Notes under the pieces: model-generated
The model's input: only the letters and a program-made list of their open reading frames with translations
Told to the model about the DNA's origin: nothing
The model's database searches: none
Shown here: positions 26,089 through 37,747 of the stretch, piece by piece
Numbering within the stretch: the first letter of the stretch is position 1
How the letters are laid out: every line of letters starts with the position of its first letter
Source of the DNA: Rhabditoides inermis
Lineage: Eukaryota > Nematoda > Chromadorea > Rhabditida > Rhabditidae
Direction of reading: 5' to 3'
DNA length: 64,000 bases
NCBI GenBank assembly: GCA_963966185.1
Contig: CAWZYM010000079.1
Span: 407,501-471,500 of the forward strand
Translations under genes and position numbers: made by a program

Positions 26089-27638
26089 GCACCTGGACGG
26101 CGGTGACCGCGTGGACGACCTTCTCCCTCTCTCGTTCCATCTCCGCGCACGCATTCTTCAGCACAAACGCCAGCAGATCGATGCCCTTCGCGCCGATAAA
26201 CTGAAAACAATCGATCGATCAATCAATATTCAAGCACACCGCACCAAACCACTAACAGAGTCTTCAAGTCCACAGTTACTCAAACCACCTACACAGCACC
26301 AGTCAACAGAGATCCAATCTGTACGCAATCACACCCTATGTGACTGTTTTTGATCTACATCACGTAGACTGGACGTGCAGCGTAGCAACTTTCCAACGTG
26401 ATGCGTTAACAGAGTGAGTGACGTACATGCAGGTAGTGCATCCTGAGTGAGTCGGGCCGCGCCACCGCCCGTCCCCTGCGGGAGGGACGCGAGAACGCCA
26501 CCATGTCAACAGCCGCGCCACAAACACAATGACCGACGCGCAACCATCGCTTCCCCTTCACAAATCATTTCCCCGCATCTGCCACATTTGCTAAGCAAAC
26601 GTTTATGCGCTAATCATCACAACGTGACAAATACCACTTTACATGCAACATTGCAAAACAACAACAAAACACAAACAACACAACACAACACACAACGCAC
26701 CTCTCTGACCCACGGTACTCCCTCGTTGGAGAGGGAGATGCGCAGAGTCTTGAGCCAGACGGGGTCGATCCGACGACCACCCGTCAACATCGCCTTCAGA
26801 CCAGCCACGAAAGAATCGGGGTCCGTCTGCAAGCAAACAATCAATCAATCAATACATTCATGGTCAATCAATATCATACCTGTCCTCTTCTTCCTTGATC
26901 CATGGCGATCAGATTCCGCAACTTATCGTCAGTGCTGTCCGCCACAAACTTGACGATAGCAGGAGGAGGGAGACCCTTGTCGTTCTGAACAGCTACCCTT
27001 ATCCCCCCCTCTCTCTCTCTCTCGCCTCTCTCTCTCACTCACTCTCTCTCTCTCCCACTCACCAGCACAGCTCGAGCCATCGACTCCAGCTCTCCTCTGG
27101 ACAGATTCTGTAGGGACGCCATGTCCGACTGCACCATATCCGACGAGCCGGAACAATCCTGCAACATCAATCGATAAATCAATACGAAATAAACTTTCTC
27201 TCCACTTTATCACTTTCTCTCCATTCTCCATTTCACATGCTGACTCAATCAATAAATCGATACAATCCGATTCCTCACCGCCCCTGCTCCTCCCTGCAGC
27301 GTGCCTCTCCTCTTATGCGGTCGAATCGACGAGAATATATCTCTCAATCCACTGGCTTTGGGACTCCTTCTCGTCGAGAAGTCTGCTACAGTATGCATGG
27401 CGCTCACTCCGCCGACCGTACTCCTCACTCCGCCTCGGTTGAACTCAGGCAGGGACTGGACCGAGTGGCGGTTGACTATGCGCGCCTCCCTGTGCCGTCT
27501 TCCGATGCGCATGAGGGGCGCGGTGAACATGGACTCCCCGGATGAGGCGGACGCGAGCGAGGCGGCGTCGCCGGTCGACGCCGTCGACTCCTTGTCCCTC
27601 TCTCGCCGCGACGACGACGCGTCAGAGTCCGAGTCCAT
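18579..27638 (-). CDS. Diaphanous-class formin
   Basis: Nucleates and elongates unbranched actin filaments at the cortex and cleavage furrow under Rho control; C. elegans CYK-1 is the closest known type. In sense order: a Ser-rich N-terminus; the GBD/FH3 region with SDMASLQNLSRGELESMARA, then KAMLTGGRRIDPVWLKTLR and EMEREREKVVHAVTAVQ; a coiled-coil stretch (RQYWDKLREVQNEAELLRKH); two FH1 proline blocks (about 23100-22932 and 22064-21966); the FH2 domain from VPMRRMPWDDKTI through SFWARQATKEVDD, LPEMDVLQKLKEADQK and LVLFAGNFMG; and a Lys/Glu helix. A DAD-like tail GVLDEIDDMISSGLV followed by basic residues suits autoinhibition by the FH3 region. The protein ends DDLLSRLDSL. Introns are short and often carry GA/CT tracts. 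Further 5' exons may exist upstream, so 27638 could be an internal Met. Confidence 0.9.
19458..19745. repeat. CT tract with 27-bp minisatellite
   Basis: Pyrimidine-rich intron of the formin gene. Blocks of pure (CT)n flank about eight copies of a 27-base unit containing CCCCTCTGTTCC. The 9-codon period keeps minus-strand frames open, so they look like NRGEKERER repeats without being coding. Confidence 0.85.
22100..22172. repeat. (CTCA)n microsatellite
   Basis: About 18 copies of a 4-base unit inside a formin intron, directly downstream (minus strand) of the nested repeat-protein ORF. Confidence 0.9.
22168..22587 (-). CDS. Nested ORF with 24-residue SPR..KSP repeats
   Basis: A single-exon frame of 139 codons, on the same strand as the formin and inside the intron between its two FH1 proline blocks. 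It has about four repeats of a 24-residue unit (72 bases) with the core LRRSPRFAIKSPVTPASAT. A non-repeat C-terminus follows, with KAIRASDAANQKRKHDVDEV and then VQVTVTIREEGE. RRSPRLA-type basic Ser/Pro motifs are common in chromatin proteins, so DNA or chromatin binding is possible but not shown. It could instead be an unspliced tandem repeat that happens to be open. The intact start, the unique C-terminal half and the lack of internal stops favour a gene. No family was recognised. Confidence 0.4.
   Translation of the reverse strand: MTVVTPRRSPRLATKSPATPASAKATIRDSPLRRSPRFAIKSPVTPASATICDSPLRRSPRFAIKSPVTPASATIRDSPLRRSPRLAAKPQATIRSPVYVVKAIRASDAANQKRKHDVDEVDELAHRVQVTVTIREEGE
23390..23545. repeat. 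(GGGAGAGA)n tract
   Basis: Purine-rich 8-base tandem repeat with minor variants, inside a formin intron. On the sense strand of that gene it is pyrimidine-rich. Confidence 0.85.
23664..23752. mobile_element. Short TIR element (MITE-like)
   Basis: An 89-base segment with ends GGCCAGTCTCTTCGCAACT and AGTTTCGAAGAGACTGACC in inverted orientation, in an intron of the formin gene. It is related to the 150-base copy at 15961. Confidence 0.6.
25033..25135. mobile_element. Short TIR element, decayed copy
   Basis: Starts near CTTTGAAACTGTCTCCGCAAC and ends near GTTTCAAAGAGACTTGGCAG. The interior 'cgaaggagttttgaagggc' resembles the RanGAP-intron copy at 63850. It lies in a formin intron. Confidence 0.45.
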
Positions 27639-27986
27639 ACTGACTACAACCAGTCCAACACTAACACAGCCGGGCGCGTCTGTCAAGGTCGACAAAATTA
27701 CGAAACACGCCGTCACAAGAGGATCAAGAAACATACAAGGCGAGCGTGGGCAAAAGGCGAGACTTTCACACCGCTATCACCATATCGCACCAATTCACAA
27801 TGAAAACAATTGAATGGCTGTGGGAACGCGGGATAGAGAGCGATGGTTCATCTATGAATCGAATCGAATCATATGGATGGAATGGAGAGGAAAAAGTGTG
27901 GTGCGCGGTGATAGAGTCGTGCTCGTGCCAACTGAATCACACTGGAGACACTCTCTCACTTGCCCACACCCTAACCATCACACTCT

Positions 27987-28023
<37 letters not shown>

Positions 28024-28502
28024 GCATTGTCACGAGGAGAGGAGACCAGCCTGGACACAGTCCTATATCAGAAACAGAGGCAATCAATCCATCTCGTCTC
28101 CCACTCCTCCTCCGCATACTAACACGTTGCTGTGAGATGTATCGCCACAGGAAACCAATACCAACCACGAAAAACGTCATGAGAGAAAGAGAGAACAGAG
28201 ATAGAGAGATACAGATGGAGAGAAACCATATATGTACAAGTCAAAAAGAGCCGCGTTGTGGGACGGAACAGGCAGACAAATAGCCCAATCCACAGTGATT
28301 GAATCACCCCAAGAAAAGAGGTCGTAAACGCCTATACACAATCACATACAGTCAAGCGAAGCGACCGAGAACCGGTAACGTCATCCAACAGAATCTAGAA
28401 GACGTGCATATACGAACACCAGTCGCATCACGATTCAATAAAAACCTTTGCTTCGACAACCAGTAGGACAAACACACACTGTGAAAGCGCTTATCGGTGT
28501 CG

Positions 28503-28560
<58 letters not shown>

Positions 28561-29425
28561 TCCTTACTCACTGCCACTCTCACTCACTGCGCCCTCTCGC
28601 CAGATCACACTCTCTCGCACAACACATTCAGATCTGCATAAATCGATATCGAAATCGCGTTCTCGCTACTACTTACGACGAGGAAATGTGGTGGTCGTGA
28701 GCAAGAGAGAAAAAGATGCACTTTGAAATCATTGCATTTCGCGCATACGAGGCAGTATACTATACTGTCTACGTCATGTAACTAAAAAAAAGCGAGAACA
28801 GCTAGTCTATAATCAGGCACAACATGCAACAGACAGGACGCTGGAAGGAGAAGAAGAGAGGATGAGCGAAAGCCAAAGATGACCTCACAGTGGGAAGACG
28901 GCTCTTGCGACCTAATCGCTCTCTCTCTCTCCACCCCTCTACACACCACGCAGTGAGTATGCGCATGCGGCATGTGTTCACAGTTTCCCGCCAAAAACGC
29001 GCGCGTCTCTCGCTCTCACTGTCTCACTACGTTGCCACATTCAAAAGGCAGCCGGCGGAACCGAGAGAATGTCCACAACCACATTAGAATATGATGTCAC
29101 AGTGTCACGAGGAGACGCGCCAAGGTTCAATCCTTCCTTCCTTCTTTCCTCCATAGCTTTTTTATATGTGAGCATAGTGATTGTGTGCGTGTTTGCGATA
29201 AGATTATCAGTTGTGCACAAACCGTCGAATGTGCGGGCCTTTCAAAATGTCCATGCGAACAGTTTCGATACCAGTCCCTGATAACAACGTGAATCATTGA
29301 ACAGCGTGACTAACTATTAAACGGATCCTGTGGACTAATCATGACTCTCTCTCTTTCTCTCTCTCTCTTCTCTCTCATACACTCACATTACTCACAAATT
29401 ACAAAGTAACCAAAACAATACTCAC
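27639..29425. other. Long intron or 5' flank of formin, no firm exon
   Basis: A TTGTAG acceptor lies 5 bases before the MDSDS start on the minus strand, so an upstream exon or trans-splicing is likely. The region contains GA and CT/CA tracts (27990-28022 and 28507-28560). No exon linking 27638 to the candidate exons above 29426 could be placed with confidence. Confidence 0.45.
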
Positions 29426-30461
29426 AGATCGCACACTGTGCGTGGAGCGAGAAATGTCGGCATGGCTTCCGCGTGCGCCGAGACGACCCAGACTGCCCTG
29501 CAAAGAATACGGTAAACAACAACGACAACATCAACAACTCAAAATCCCACCTTGTCCTTGTCCTTGTCTCTGTTCTTGCGGAACATGGTTCCCTGAAAAT
29601 GGGCAAAGTGAAGATGGAAGGCGAAGGATGCATGGATAAAGAAGAAGCAACACTCGTCTACTGCTCAGCACTCACACTGGCCCGCGACTCTCGCGGGTCT
29701 TTCTCGGTTGGCAGCTGGGGCTGCATGCTTCCGGACAGAGGTGTCAAGTGGTCAGACGCCTAGGGTTTCAGCAGCGGCCCAGCAGTATGAATGCGTTGCG
29801 CGCGCGTGGAAAGCGATAGGCCCGCCGGGACCCTTTCCAAAATCGGCAACGAATCTCTCTCCGTCAAATTCGGACGCGATGACGAGTCTATGATCAATCG
29901 GGTGTTCGCTCGCCGGCGCGCCGAAAGGGAAAACAACAATCTCCACTATTCCACTCCCGCTAATTCCACAATTTCCAAGCGCGTCGCCTACAATTACCCG
30001 ACATTGCTCATCGCCGAAAAAACAACATCACCTATTTCTAATTTAGCACCGCTAAAAACTCACAAAAAGCGTAGCGATCTGCTCCTCCACCTCATCCATG
30101 ACAAAAAGGAGCCGAAAGGCGAATACGAAGAGACGCCCGTGAAATATAGGCTATGCAACAGCCCAATCCGCAATGGTATCGCAAAACCTCATAAACTGAT
30201 AAGGCAGAAAAAACAGAAAAGCTGTACCGGAGAGGGGAGCGCCATGTTCTTGAGTGTATCGGAGAATCGGCGGAGTGGCTGGGCCTTGGGTGCAGGAGGC
30301 GGCTTGCGGGCGAGGCGGACGGGGGGAGGGGAGTAGGTGGGCATCGAGGGGGCTCCATCGGGGGACGACGGAGGGGAGGACGAGTCGGAGGAGAGGCGAG
30401 ACAGAGACGAGATGCACGGGTCCTCCCCGTCGTCGCCGATACGAATAAACACGCCGTTCAT
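29426..30461 (-). CDS. Candidate 5' exons, probably of the formin gene
   Basis: Four exons join in phase 0 on the minus strand: 30461-30228, 29759-29676, 29592-29551 and 29497-29426. Together they give about 144 residues. The product starts MNGVFIRIGDDGEDP. It has a Ser/Pro-rich part with YSPPPVRLARKPPPAPKAQP, then GTMFRKNRDKDKDK and SHADISRSTHSVRS, and ends at a GTGAGT donor. Basic, Ser-rich N-termini like this are common in diaphanous formins, and the next identified exon on this strand is the formin. The connecting exon was not found. They could be an alternative promoter's exons or a separate gene. Every internal junction keeps frame, which supports real exons. Confidence 0.5.
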
Positions 30462-31642
30462 GGCTTCTTCTCGGCGAAGAATAGCGATCGCTAGAAGGTG
30501 GCGGCTGCTCCGGCGACCTCGATTGCGAATAGCCGCGGGATCATTGGATGATCCGCGCAAAAAGTCCGGGGAAAAACCGCGTAGTTGAAACGGTTCGGAT
30601 ATCACACGACTCTGTGATATACTGTTTCGATGGATAAATCAGTTCGAATCGCCAAGATTAAGGTCAGTTCAGTACTCGCGTGGGACCGCCCGCGCAGGCA
30701 ATCATTCCATTCTACTATCACCCGCCGAGAATGCGTTTCACTAGTGACGCAACGCGTGGACTACGAAAAGAAAACTATCGCGTAAGACGAATCATAAAAA
30801 AACGAGAAGAAGTGAGCGTGAGCGGGATCGGACACATATTAAACTCACAAACTTCGTGGATGACAAGTATCGATTATACATGTTGGAATATATGAATGTG
30901 ATCGGCACTGCATAACATACACAGGACACCACCAAAAAAACCGGCATGAACTCAGTGGCGTAATCGCGAAATTTGCATGCGCATCGAAAAGAATGAGCGT
31001 TGCGTGAAACGGAATGAGTGAGTGCACGGTTGGGTAGACTCGAAAATTGCTGGCGGGCATAACTGGACATCACTAGCCATGATTCGATCGATGATCGGAA
31101 CTACAGAGGAAACAATGGAGAAGGCGTCCACCGCGCTGACCTTTGCTGCGAGGCGGCAGGTGTGTATTCACACCGGCTACCTTTCCCATACCCATGCCCA
31201 TACCTATACACCCCTTTCCATTCCCGACATCCGATCTTAAATAATTATCATCGTCTACAATTTGGCATTCCTGCAGATACGCGCAAAACGATCAATCATG
31301 GAACGCTATATCAATTATTTCAACAAACTGTGCGAATACTAACATTAGAATGAGTCCAGGGAACAGTGCGAGCAAATCATTCAAATTAGAACACATCGCG
31401 AAACAACATAAACAGAACAAAACAAACCAAAAAAACGCAAACGGCAATCGTAGTGAGTGCACGACCTCAAAAGATGCGTGCTCTTCACTAGAAACTACGG
31501 TATAATTCAAACTCGCGCGCATAAAGAAATGCGCGCGAAAGTTGTCTGATACAAATCGGGAGCAAACCGTTTTCCCAATTCTTGCATGTTTAGTTAAATG
31601 CCAGCCATTATATGATCGTTCAACTCCGATTTTGTTTCAGAC
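30462..31642. other. Divergent promoter region between formin exons and CDC45
   Basis: Lies between the minus-strand upstream exons and the plus-strand CDC45 start. No exon was recognised. A TTTGTTTCAG acceptor at 31631-31640 immediately precedes the CDC45 ATG, consistent with a trans-spliced leader. Confidence 0.45.
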
Positions 31643-32369
31643 ATGCTAATTAAAGACAACTTCGACAAGCAGTTCTATGACGTCATCAAATCCGGGGTGA
31701 GTCTCGCACTAGTTTTCAAAACTTTCAAAAATCTGCTTTAATTTTTATATAATTTCGTGTATATGCTTCAATTTTATATAATTTCGTGCATATTTCAGCA
31801 CGTCCTTCTGCTAGTCGGTGAAAATGTGGATGCTCTCTGCGCCTCCTCCATTCTCATGGTGTGTCGGTCGTACTTGTTGAATGTGTTGTTATCGTTTTAT
31901 TGAACGGATTGTTCAGCAACACATTTTGTTCAGCACCTGCTCGATTGCGACGACGTGCCGTACTCGCTGATCCCCGTCGCCGGATATGAACAGCTAGAGA
32001 AAGTCATGCACGACCACCAGGACCAGAGTGCGTTTTTGTTATTGTTGTTTACCTGTGCTCATATTGCATGTTCACCTCACTTGTTTACACTCATTCAGGC
32101 TACCACATTGTGTTGATCAACTGCGGCGGCAATCGCCCGCTGGACGAGCTGCCGCTGCCCAACCAAGGCAGCGTGTTCGTCATCGACTCTAGACGGTGGG
32201 TTACTGTAGGCTGTAGGGTACTGTATCTTGTGTAGTACTGTACCTTGTGTAGTACTGTTACCGTACCTCAGGCCGATCGAGCTGGACAACGTCTACGACT
32301 CTGAGCGCATTCGCGTGCTCGTCTCCTCGCAGGAACTCGACGAGTTGAGAATCCCGAGGGTGGGTGTTG

Positions 32370-32402
<33 letters not shown>

Positions 32403-35400
32403 CTTCCTGTTCAGGTGGAGGAAGTGTACCGTGACGACAGCGACGATGAAGACGACGATAGTGACGAGGAGAAGGAAGAGGTCAGTTATTTGATCAATTC
32501 GAATTCGGTTGTGATCAGCTTGAACAGTACTAGTTTGATCAGACTATTAATCGATTTTCGATTGGTTCCAAACTAGGGTTGCAGGTTGACCCGGAGACTG
32601 GCCGAGTGCTCACCCGCATGGAACGCGCCGAGATGCGCATTATCAAGAATGTAAGGGGTTATTAATTTATCGATTTGTTCAAATCAATATTGCAGGAGCA
32701 GCGCAAGTTGTGGGAGAAGCGGCGGTCGGACCTGCTGTGGGAGTACTATGAGTACGCGTGGTACTCCGTTGCGGTGGGTGCTCTTCTCCCCACTTTCTCT
32801 CTGATACATCAGCGAAACCTCTTCGCAATACGAGCGACATCTCCCATGCCTATGCCTACCGCAAACCCATTATCCATTTCACTTCTGTTCTTTTCTATTC
32901 GTATGTTGTGCACCCCCTCCCTTGCAGTCTTCTGTCCGCCTGCTGGAACTCGCCTCCTCTCTCTCCCGTTCCTCTGCCGAGCTCCTCTGGCTCGCTGCCG
33001 TCGGACTCAACAGCCAGTGGACAGATCGAATCGTCAGCACAGAGGTGCGTGTCATTCCACCATATAAGTCGAGCTCAATTGTCTTTTTCGCAATAATATG
33101 GAAAACTATGAAATAGGTAATTATTGCGACTATAGTTTGCAAATTCATACCATCAATAAAAAAGTGCAAATCACGTTTTCAAATAGTAAAAGTTTCTGAA
33201 AATCCAAAATGTTCTGTCTTTGCATTGTAAAATAGGCCCATGGACAGCTCATGGACAATTTTGCAGAAGTGCAGCGAGAACTCATCTGCAGAATCGGCCC
33301 TGGGCCGATTTTGCAGACGTAATTCAGACAGTCTGTAAAATCAGCCCAGGGCCGATTTTACAGACGAATCGCAGACAAAGAGGGCAGAACCAACTGCATT
33401 ATCGGCCCTCGGCCGATTTTGCAGACAGACCTGATAGCTTGTCTTGGCAAAACATTCGCCGAGCGCGAGGTTCGAACTCGCGAGATAAGATCAATGTTCG
33501 CGGTGCTACACCACTACACTACGCTGGCACATGGTGCGAGCTGCATTAACTAATAGTCGACAGCGCGCACCTCAAAAAAGTATTGTGACAGCTACTGCTA
33601 ATTGTTTGAGAGTGAACATTCAAATATCAAATGCTATGTTTCCAAAAGATTAGTTCCTTGGTTTCGAAACAATTACATTCACAAAGTAAGCATCATCAAG
33701 TCTCGTCTCTTTGGACGCAGCGCATTGTTTCCCGTCTTTGAGAGAGAGCAGCGCAAGCGTGGATGGTCTAGTGGTATCGTTGTGCAATCTGCGCGCTCGC
33801 TTCCCGGGATCGAGTCCCGCGCTCGGCGAATGTTTTGCCAAGACAAGCTATCAGGTCTGTCTGCAAAATCGGCCGAGGGCCGATAATGCAGATGGTTCTG
33901 CCCTCTTTCTCTGCGATTCGTCTGTAAAATCGGCCCTGGGCTGATTTTACAGACTGTCTGAATTTCGTCTGCAAAATCGGCCCAGGGCCGATTGTGCAGA
34001 TGAGTTCTCGCTGCACTTCTGCAAAGTTGTCCATGGGCTGTCCATGGGCCTATTTTACAGAACACAAGACAGAACACTTGGAAATTGATAGTTCGTTTCA
34101 TTTTTGAACTATTTTACAATTCATTCACAGAATTTCAAGAGCGATTTTGCATCATAAGTTGTTAAATATCTACCATAGACAGTTTTGCAATTTCAGTCGC
34201 ATTAGTTGCTAATTTCAAAGTTCTCTTTAACTTTGCGAAAAAATCAATTGAACCCGACTTATATGTCGTGTTGTAAACTGTAACCACGCATAGTTGATTG
34301 TACAGTAATTAATAGATGCGTGAGGACATCCCGTTTAAATTAGTCATTTTGGCATATATAACGCTGATCAGAGAGCTTTTCTACAATATGTGTAGAGAAA
34401 AACAAAATAAAACAAAATAATTTCGTGGTTGATGGATACAACTTATTATTATAATTTTCCAGTCGTACACGGCAGTGTGCATCGACCACATGCGTCCGTT
34501 CATCAACCGATTCGCGCCGCGCGCCGAGGGAAACGACCTGCTCAGGGTGACGTTCGCCAAGGAGTGAGTACCGTATACCTAACGGTCCTTACCGTATACG
34601 TCACCCTCTAGGCTCCCCCTGACAATGTACCATATACAGTATAATTTTCTTACCGTATACGTAATCCCTTAGGCTCCCCCTGGCTATGTACCAGCACTGG
34701 TCGCTGTACTCTGCTATGATGGTCGACGAACACTTTGCATGCAAGACACGCAACTGGACACAGAAGGGAGACGTCGACGTGAAACATATGCTGGCAGGGC
34801 TGGGGTGAGGGAGGGAAAGAGAAGGGGAGGGGGAGAGAGAAAGAAAGAGAAGGGGGAGAGGTAGAGAGAGGAGAGGGAAAAGAGGGAGAGAGAGACCCGT
34901 TTCAGCCTGACTATAGTGGAGACGAAGCAGAAATACGACGCGCTGAGTCAGGAGAGGAGGACTGAGGTGAGATGTTAGAGATCACAAAATTCATCCAAGA
35001 TGTGCGAGTACGAGTTTTTGTGTAACTTCCGGAAATGAATTCATTCTCTGTCACTGATCGCTGTCTTTTTCTACTCCTCTGATCTCTTCCCCCTTCTTCT
35101 CCCTCCCCCTTTCTCTCTCTCCTCTCTCCCCCTCCCCTCTCTCGCCTCCCCTCTCTCTCCCTCTCTCTCCCCTCTCGCTCCCCTCTTTCTCTCCCCTCTT
35201 TCTCTCCCCTCTCTCTCCCCTCTCTCTCCCCCCTCTCTCTCCCCCCTCTCTCCCCCTCTCTCTCCCCCCTCTCTCCCCCTCTCTCTCCCCCCTCTCTCCC
35301 CCCTCTCTCCCCCCTCTCTCCCCCTCTCTCCCCCCTCTCTCCCCCCTTCCCCCCCTCCCTCTCGCCCTTCTCTCTCTCCCCTCTCTCTCTCCCCCTCTAT

Positions 35401-36432
35401 CTCTCCTCTCTCTCTCCCCCTCTCTCTCCCCTCTCTCTCCCCTCTCTCTCCCCTCTCTCTCTCCCCTCTCTCTCCACCCTCTCCTCCAGATCTTCGATGT
35501 TCTCAACACTGAGATGGATGGCTCGTTTGCCTCTTTCTTCGCCACCGTCGCCCACTGTGGAAAGGTCAGCGCCGCCGACGTCGCCAGGGCACTGTCTGCG
35601 AGGTACGGTAGGGGAGTACGGTATTGTGAATTGGGGGTTGCTGTAGAATTACAGTGTAGTATCTTCCCGTCGAAAATTGGAATCGAACACGCCAACTTAT
35701 AGAGTGTATGACAACAATATAATAGTTAGATACAACGTCGTGAATACATGACTCCATTTCGTTTTCATACGTGACCTGATCATGCATGAGAGTGCATCGA
35801 TATACACATTGACATGCCACATGTCTGCAGGCTGGAGTGCGGTCTCTCGGAGCCGCTGGTCGATCGATTCGCCGCGGCGCAGCAGATACTCAGGACATTC
35901 AGCGACTCCAGGAAGGACATGCGGCCGCTTATGAAGGGGGTCGAGAGGTACAAGGTGAGAGGGGGCTATTGATTTATTGATTACGGTAAGTATTGATTGA
36001 ATTGAATGTATCGATTGAGTACAAATAAAAGATGGTGGGACGGAAAACCTCTGAGCTATGAGTTATCATTTGTTTTCCGTCTAGGTCGGCCTGGAGACGG
36101 TGTGGAATGCAGTGTCGCTGGCTATCAATCAGGCAGAGGTGAGAGAGATGGGGTGGAGAGAGAGTGCAGAGAGAGAGAGAGAGAGAGAGAGAGCTGTTCA
36201 GGTCCTTCCCACATCTGTCTTCTGCTACTACGCCTCTCCCCGTGTCCTCGACAATGACATCCTCCGATCCAGACACTTTCTCACCGTCTTCACTCACTTC
36301 CTGGCCAGGTTTGTTTATTTGTTTACTGTTTACCTGTTCTGTTTACAGGGCGTACGCGACTTCCGGTAAGAAGAAGAGTATTGCGAAGCCGCTGATTATT
36401 GCGTTCCCACTGGGAGGGACTGAGCAAGTGAG

Positions 36433-36468
<36 letters not shown>

Positions 36469-37108
36469 ATATGTGTGTGTGTTACTTTGCAGGGTTGGCA
36501 CCTCGTCTCTGGAATGATGCCTCTTGCCGCAGACAACATGCACAAGACCTTCATCGGACGCGCATTCGAGAAGGTATCGATATCGATTAGAATATTGATT
36601 TATCGATTGATTATAGGTTTGCGGCAACTCGAATATCAACGCGAGGAGGGACTCATTTGACCCGCACGGTTAGTATTATTAGTATTATGATTTATTGATT
36701 TATATAAAGGAAGTGTACACTCTGAATTCCAAAGTTGAGTTAGCACCGGGATGTGAACATATGATGAAAACGACTCAGTTTTGTCAATACAACTATTTAC
36801 TGGAAATGTCTGAAAGTTGATGAAAATTGAGCGCCAAATGTATCAAAATGCAGAAATTGGTGCCAATTGGTACCAACTTTCAATGTTCAACAGAATTTTT
36901 CACCGAATTATAGGTATCTCCGACACATAGTTGTTTTGACAAAAGTACATCATTTTCAACATATGTTCACATCCCGGTTCTAACTCAACTTCGAAATTCA
37001 GAGTGTACACTGCCTAATGATTTTGAGTGCCTGATTTCAGTGATTCTTCTCAAGTCGGAGGACCGCAGTCGTTTCATCGACCACCTTCAAGGAGTGCTGA
37101 CTGGATAA
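31643..37108 (+). CDS. cdc45: CDC45, CMG helicase subunit
   Basis: Part of the CDC45-MCM-GINS replicative helicase at eukaryotic forks. Twenty exons were followed from MLIKDNFDKQFYDVIKSG to the end HLQGVLTG and a TAA at 37106. Landmarks are DDVPYSLIPVAGYEQLE, GSVFVIDSRRPIELDNVYD, an acidic loop (DDSDDEDDDSDEEKEE), LLWEYYEYAWYS, AELLWLAAVGLNSQW, MYQHWSLYSAMM and KPLIIAFPLGGTEQ, then GWHLVSGMMPLAADN. These match the RecJ-like fold of the family, in which the acidic loop is typical. The start follows an acceptor by two bases. Intron 9 holds a head-to-head pair of tRNA-headed elements and intron 12 a pyrimidine tract of about 420 bases. A duplicated acceptor lies before exon 11. Confidence 0.94.
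33220..33532 (-). mobile_element. tRNA-headed repeat, copy 1
   Basis: On the minus strand a tRNA-like head (33532-33460) has a B box in GAGTTCGAACCTCG. A body of about 230 bases follows, carrying several short palindromes such as AATCGGCCCTGGGCCGATT. The body is nearly identical to copy 2 in inverted orientation, but the head is different. It sits in CDC45 intron 9. Confidence 0.7.
33758..34078 (+). mobile_element. tRNA-headed repeat, copy 2
   Basis: The plus-strand head (33758-33832) reads GGATGGTCTAGTGGTATCGT, with an A box, then a B box in GGGATCGAGTCCC. The body from GCCAAGACAAGC to the end near CCTATTTTACAG matches copy 1 with only a handful of differences over about 230 bases. The two elements face each other head to head, about 225 bases apart. 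Confidence 0.7.
35070..35488. repeat. Long polypyrimidine intron tract
   Basis: About 420 bases made almost only of C and T, in CDC45 intron 12 and ending near the 3' splice site. It is built of irregular CTCTCTCCCC units. The minus-strand frame through it (Gly/Glu/Arg only) is an artefact. Confidence 0.9.
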
Positions 37109-37423
37109 GGAGAAGAAGAAGGAGGAGCAGGAGGAGGAGAAGAGGGAGCAGTAGCTTCGAGTCGATACGGGATGACTGTGTGTCCATTTTGTCTGTACCA
37201 TACCACTTTGTCACAGTTTAGTTAGGTTTTTCTGACCCCTGCCACACTTTGTCTCATATTTCACTTCCATTCCCCGGTTGCAACCTCTTGATTGACATTT
37301 TGTCTTGCGTTTCGATGAATTATTTCACAAAAAAAACGTGGGGATTTTGAGTCATGTGACGAAGGGCGTCAATCTCGGATCAGTGATAGGGAAGGAAGGG
37401 TCAGTCTGACTGACACATCGACT

Positions 37424-37706
37424 ATGCTCTGGTATTGCACACTGCTCATCGCACTAGGTCCGCTTTCCGCGACCCCTGCGAGGTGAGGTGGTATTGATCT
37501 ATCGATTTATCGATTTGTTTGAGAGACCGCGATCCGGACGAGATTCTAGTGACGGAGTTGCACACTGCGTGCTGGAGAGAGTGCCTGCGACCAGAGTCCA
37601 AGATCAACCTAGCACTTCTGGATCTGGTCAGGATGGATGGAGAGAGGAGGGAGGGACACTGCAGGTATGGAGAGAGACAGACAGAGAGAGAAAGAAAGAG
37701 AGAGAG

Positions 37707-37747
<41 letters not shown>

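Noticed and set aside
29791..30336. 181-codon plus-strand frame
   Set aside because: Lies antisense to phase-consistent exons on the minus strand; composition shows no family.
35051..35695. Gly/Glu/Arg-rich minus-strand frame
   Set aside because: Reverse reading of the CDC45 polypyrimidine intron and exon; an artefact of low complexity.
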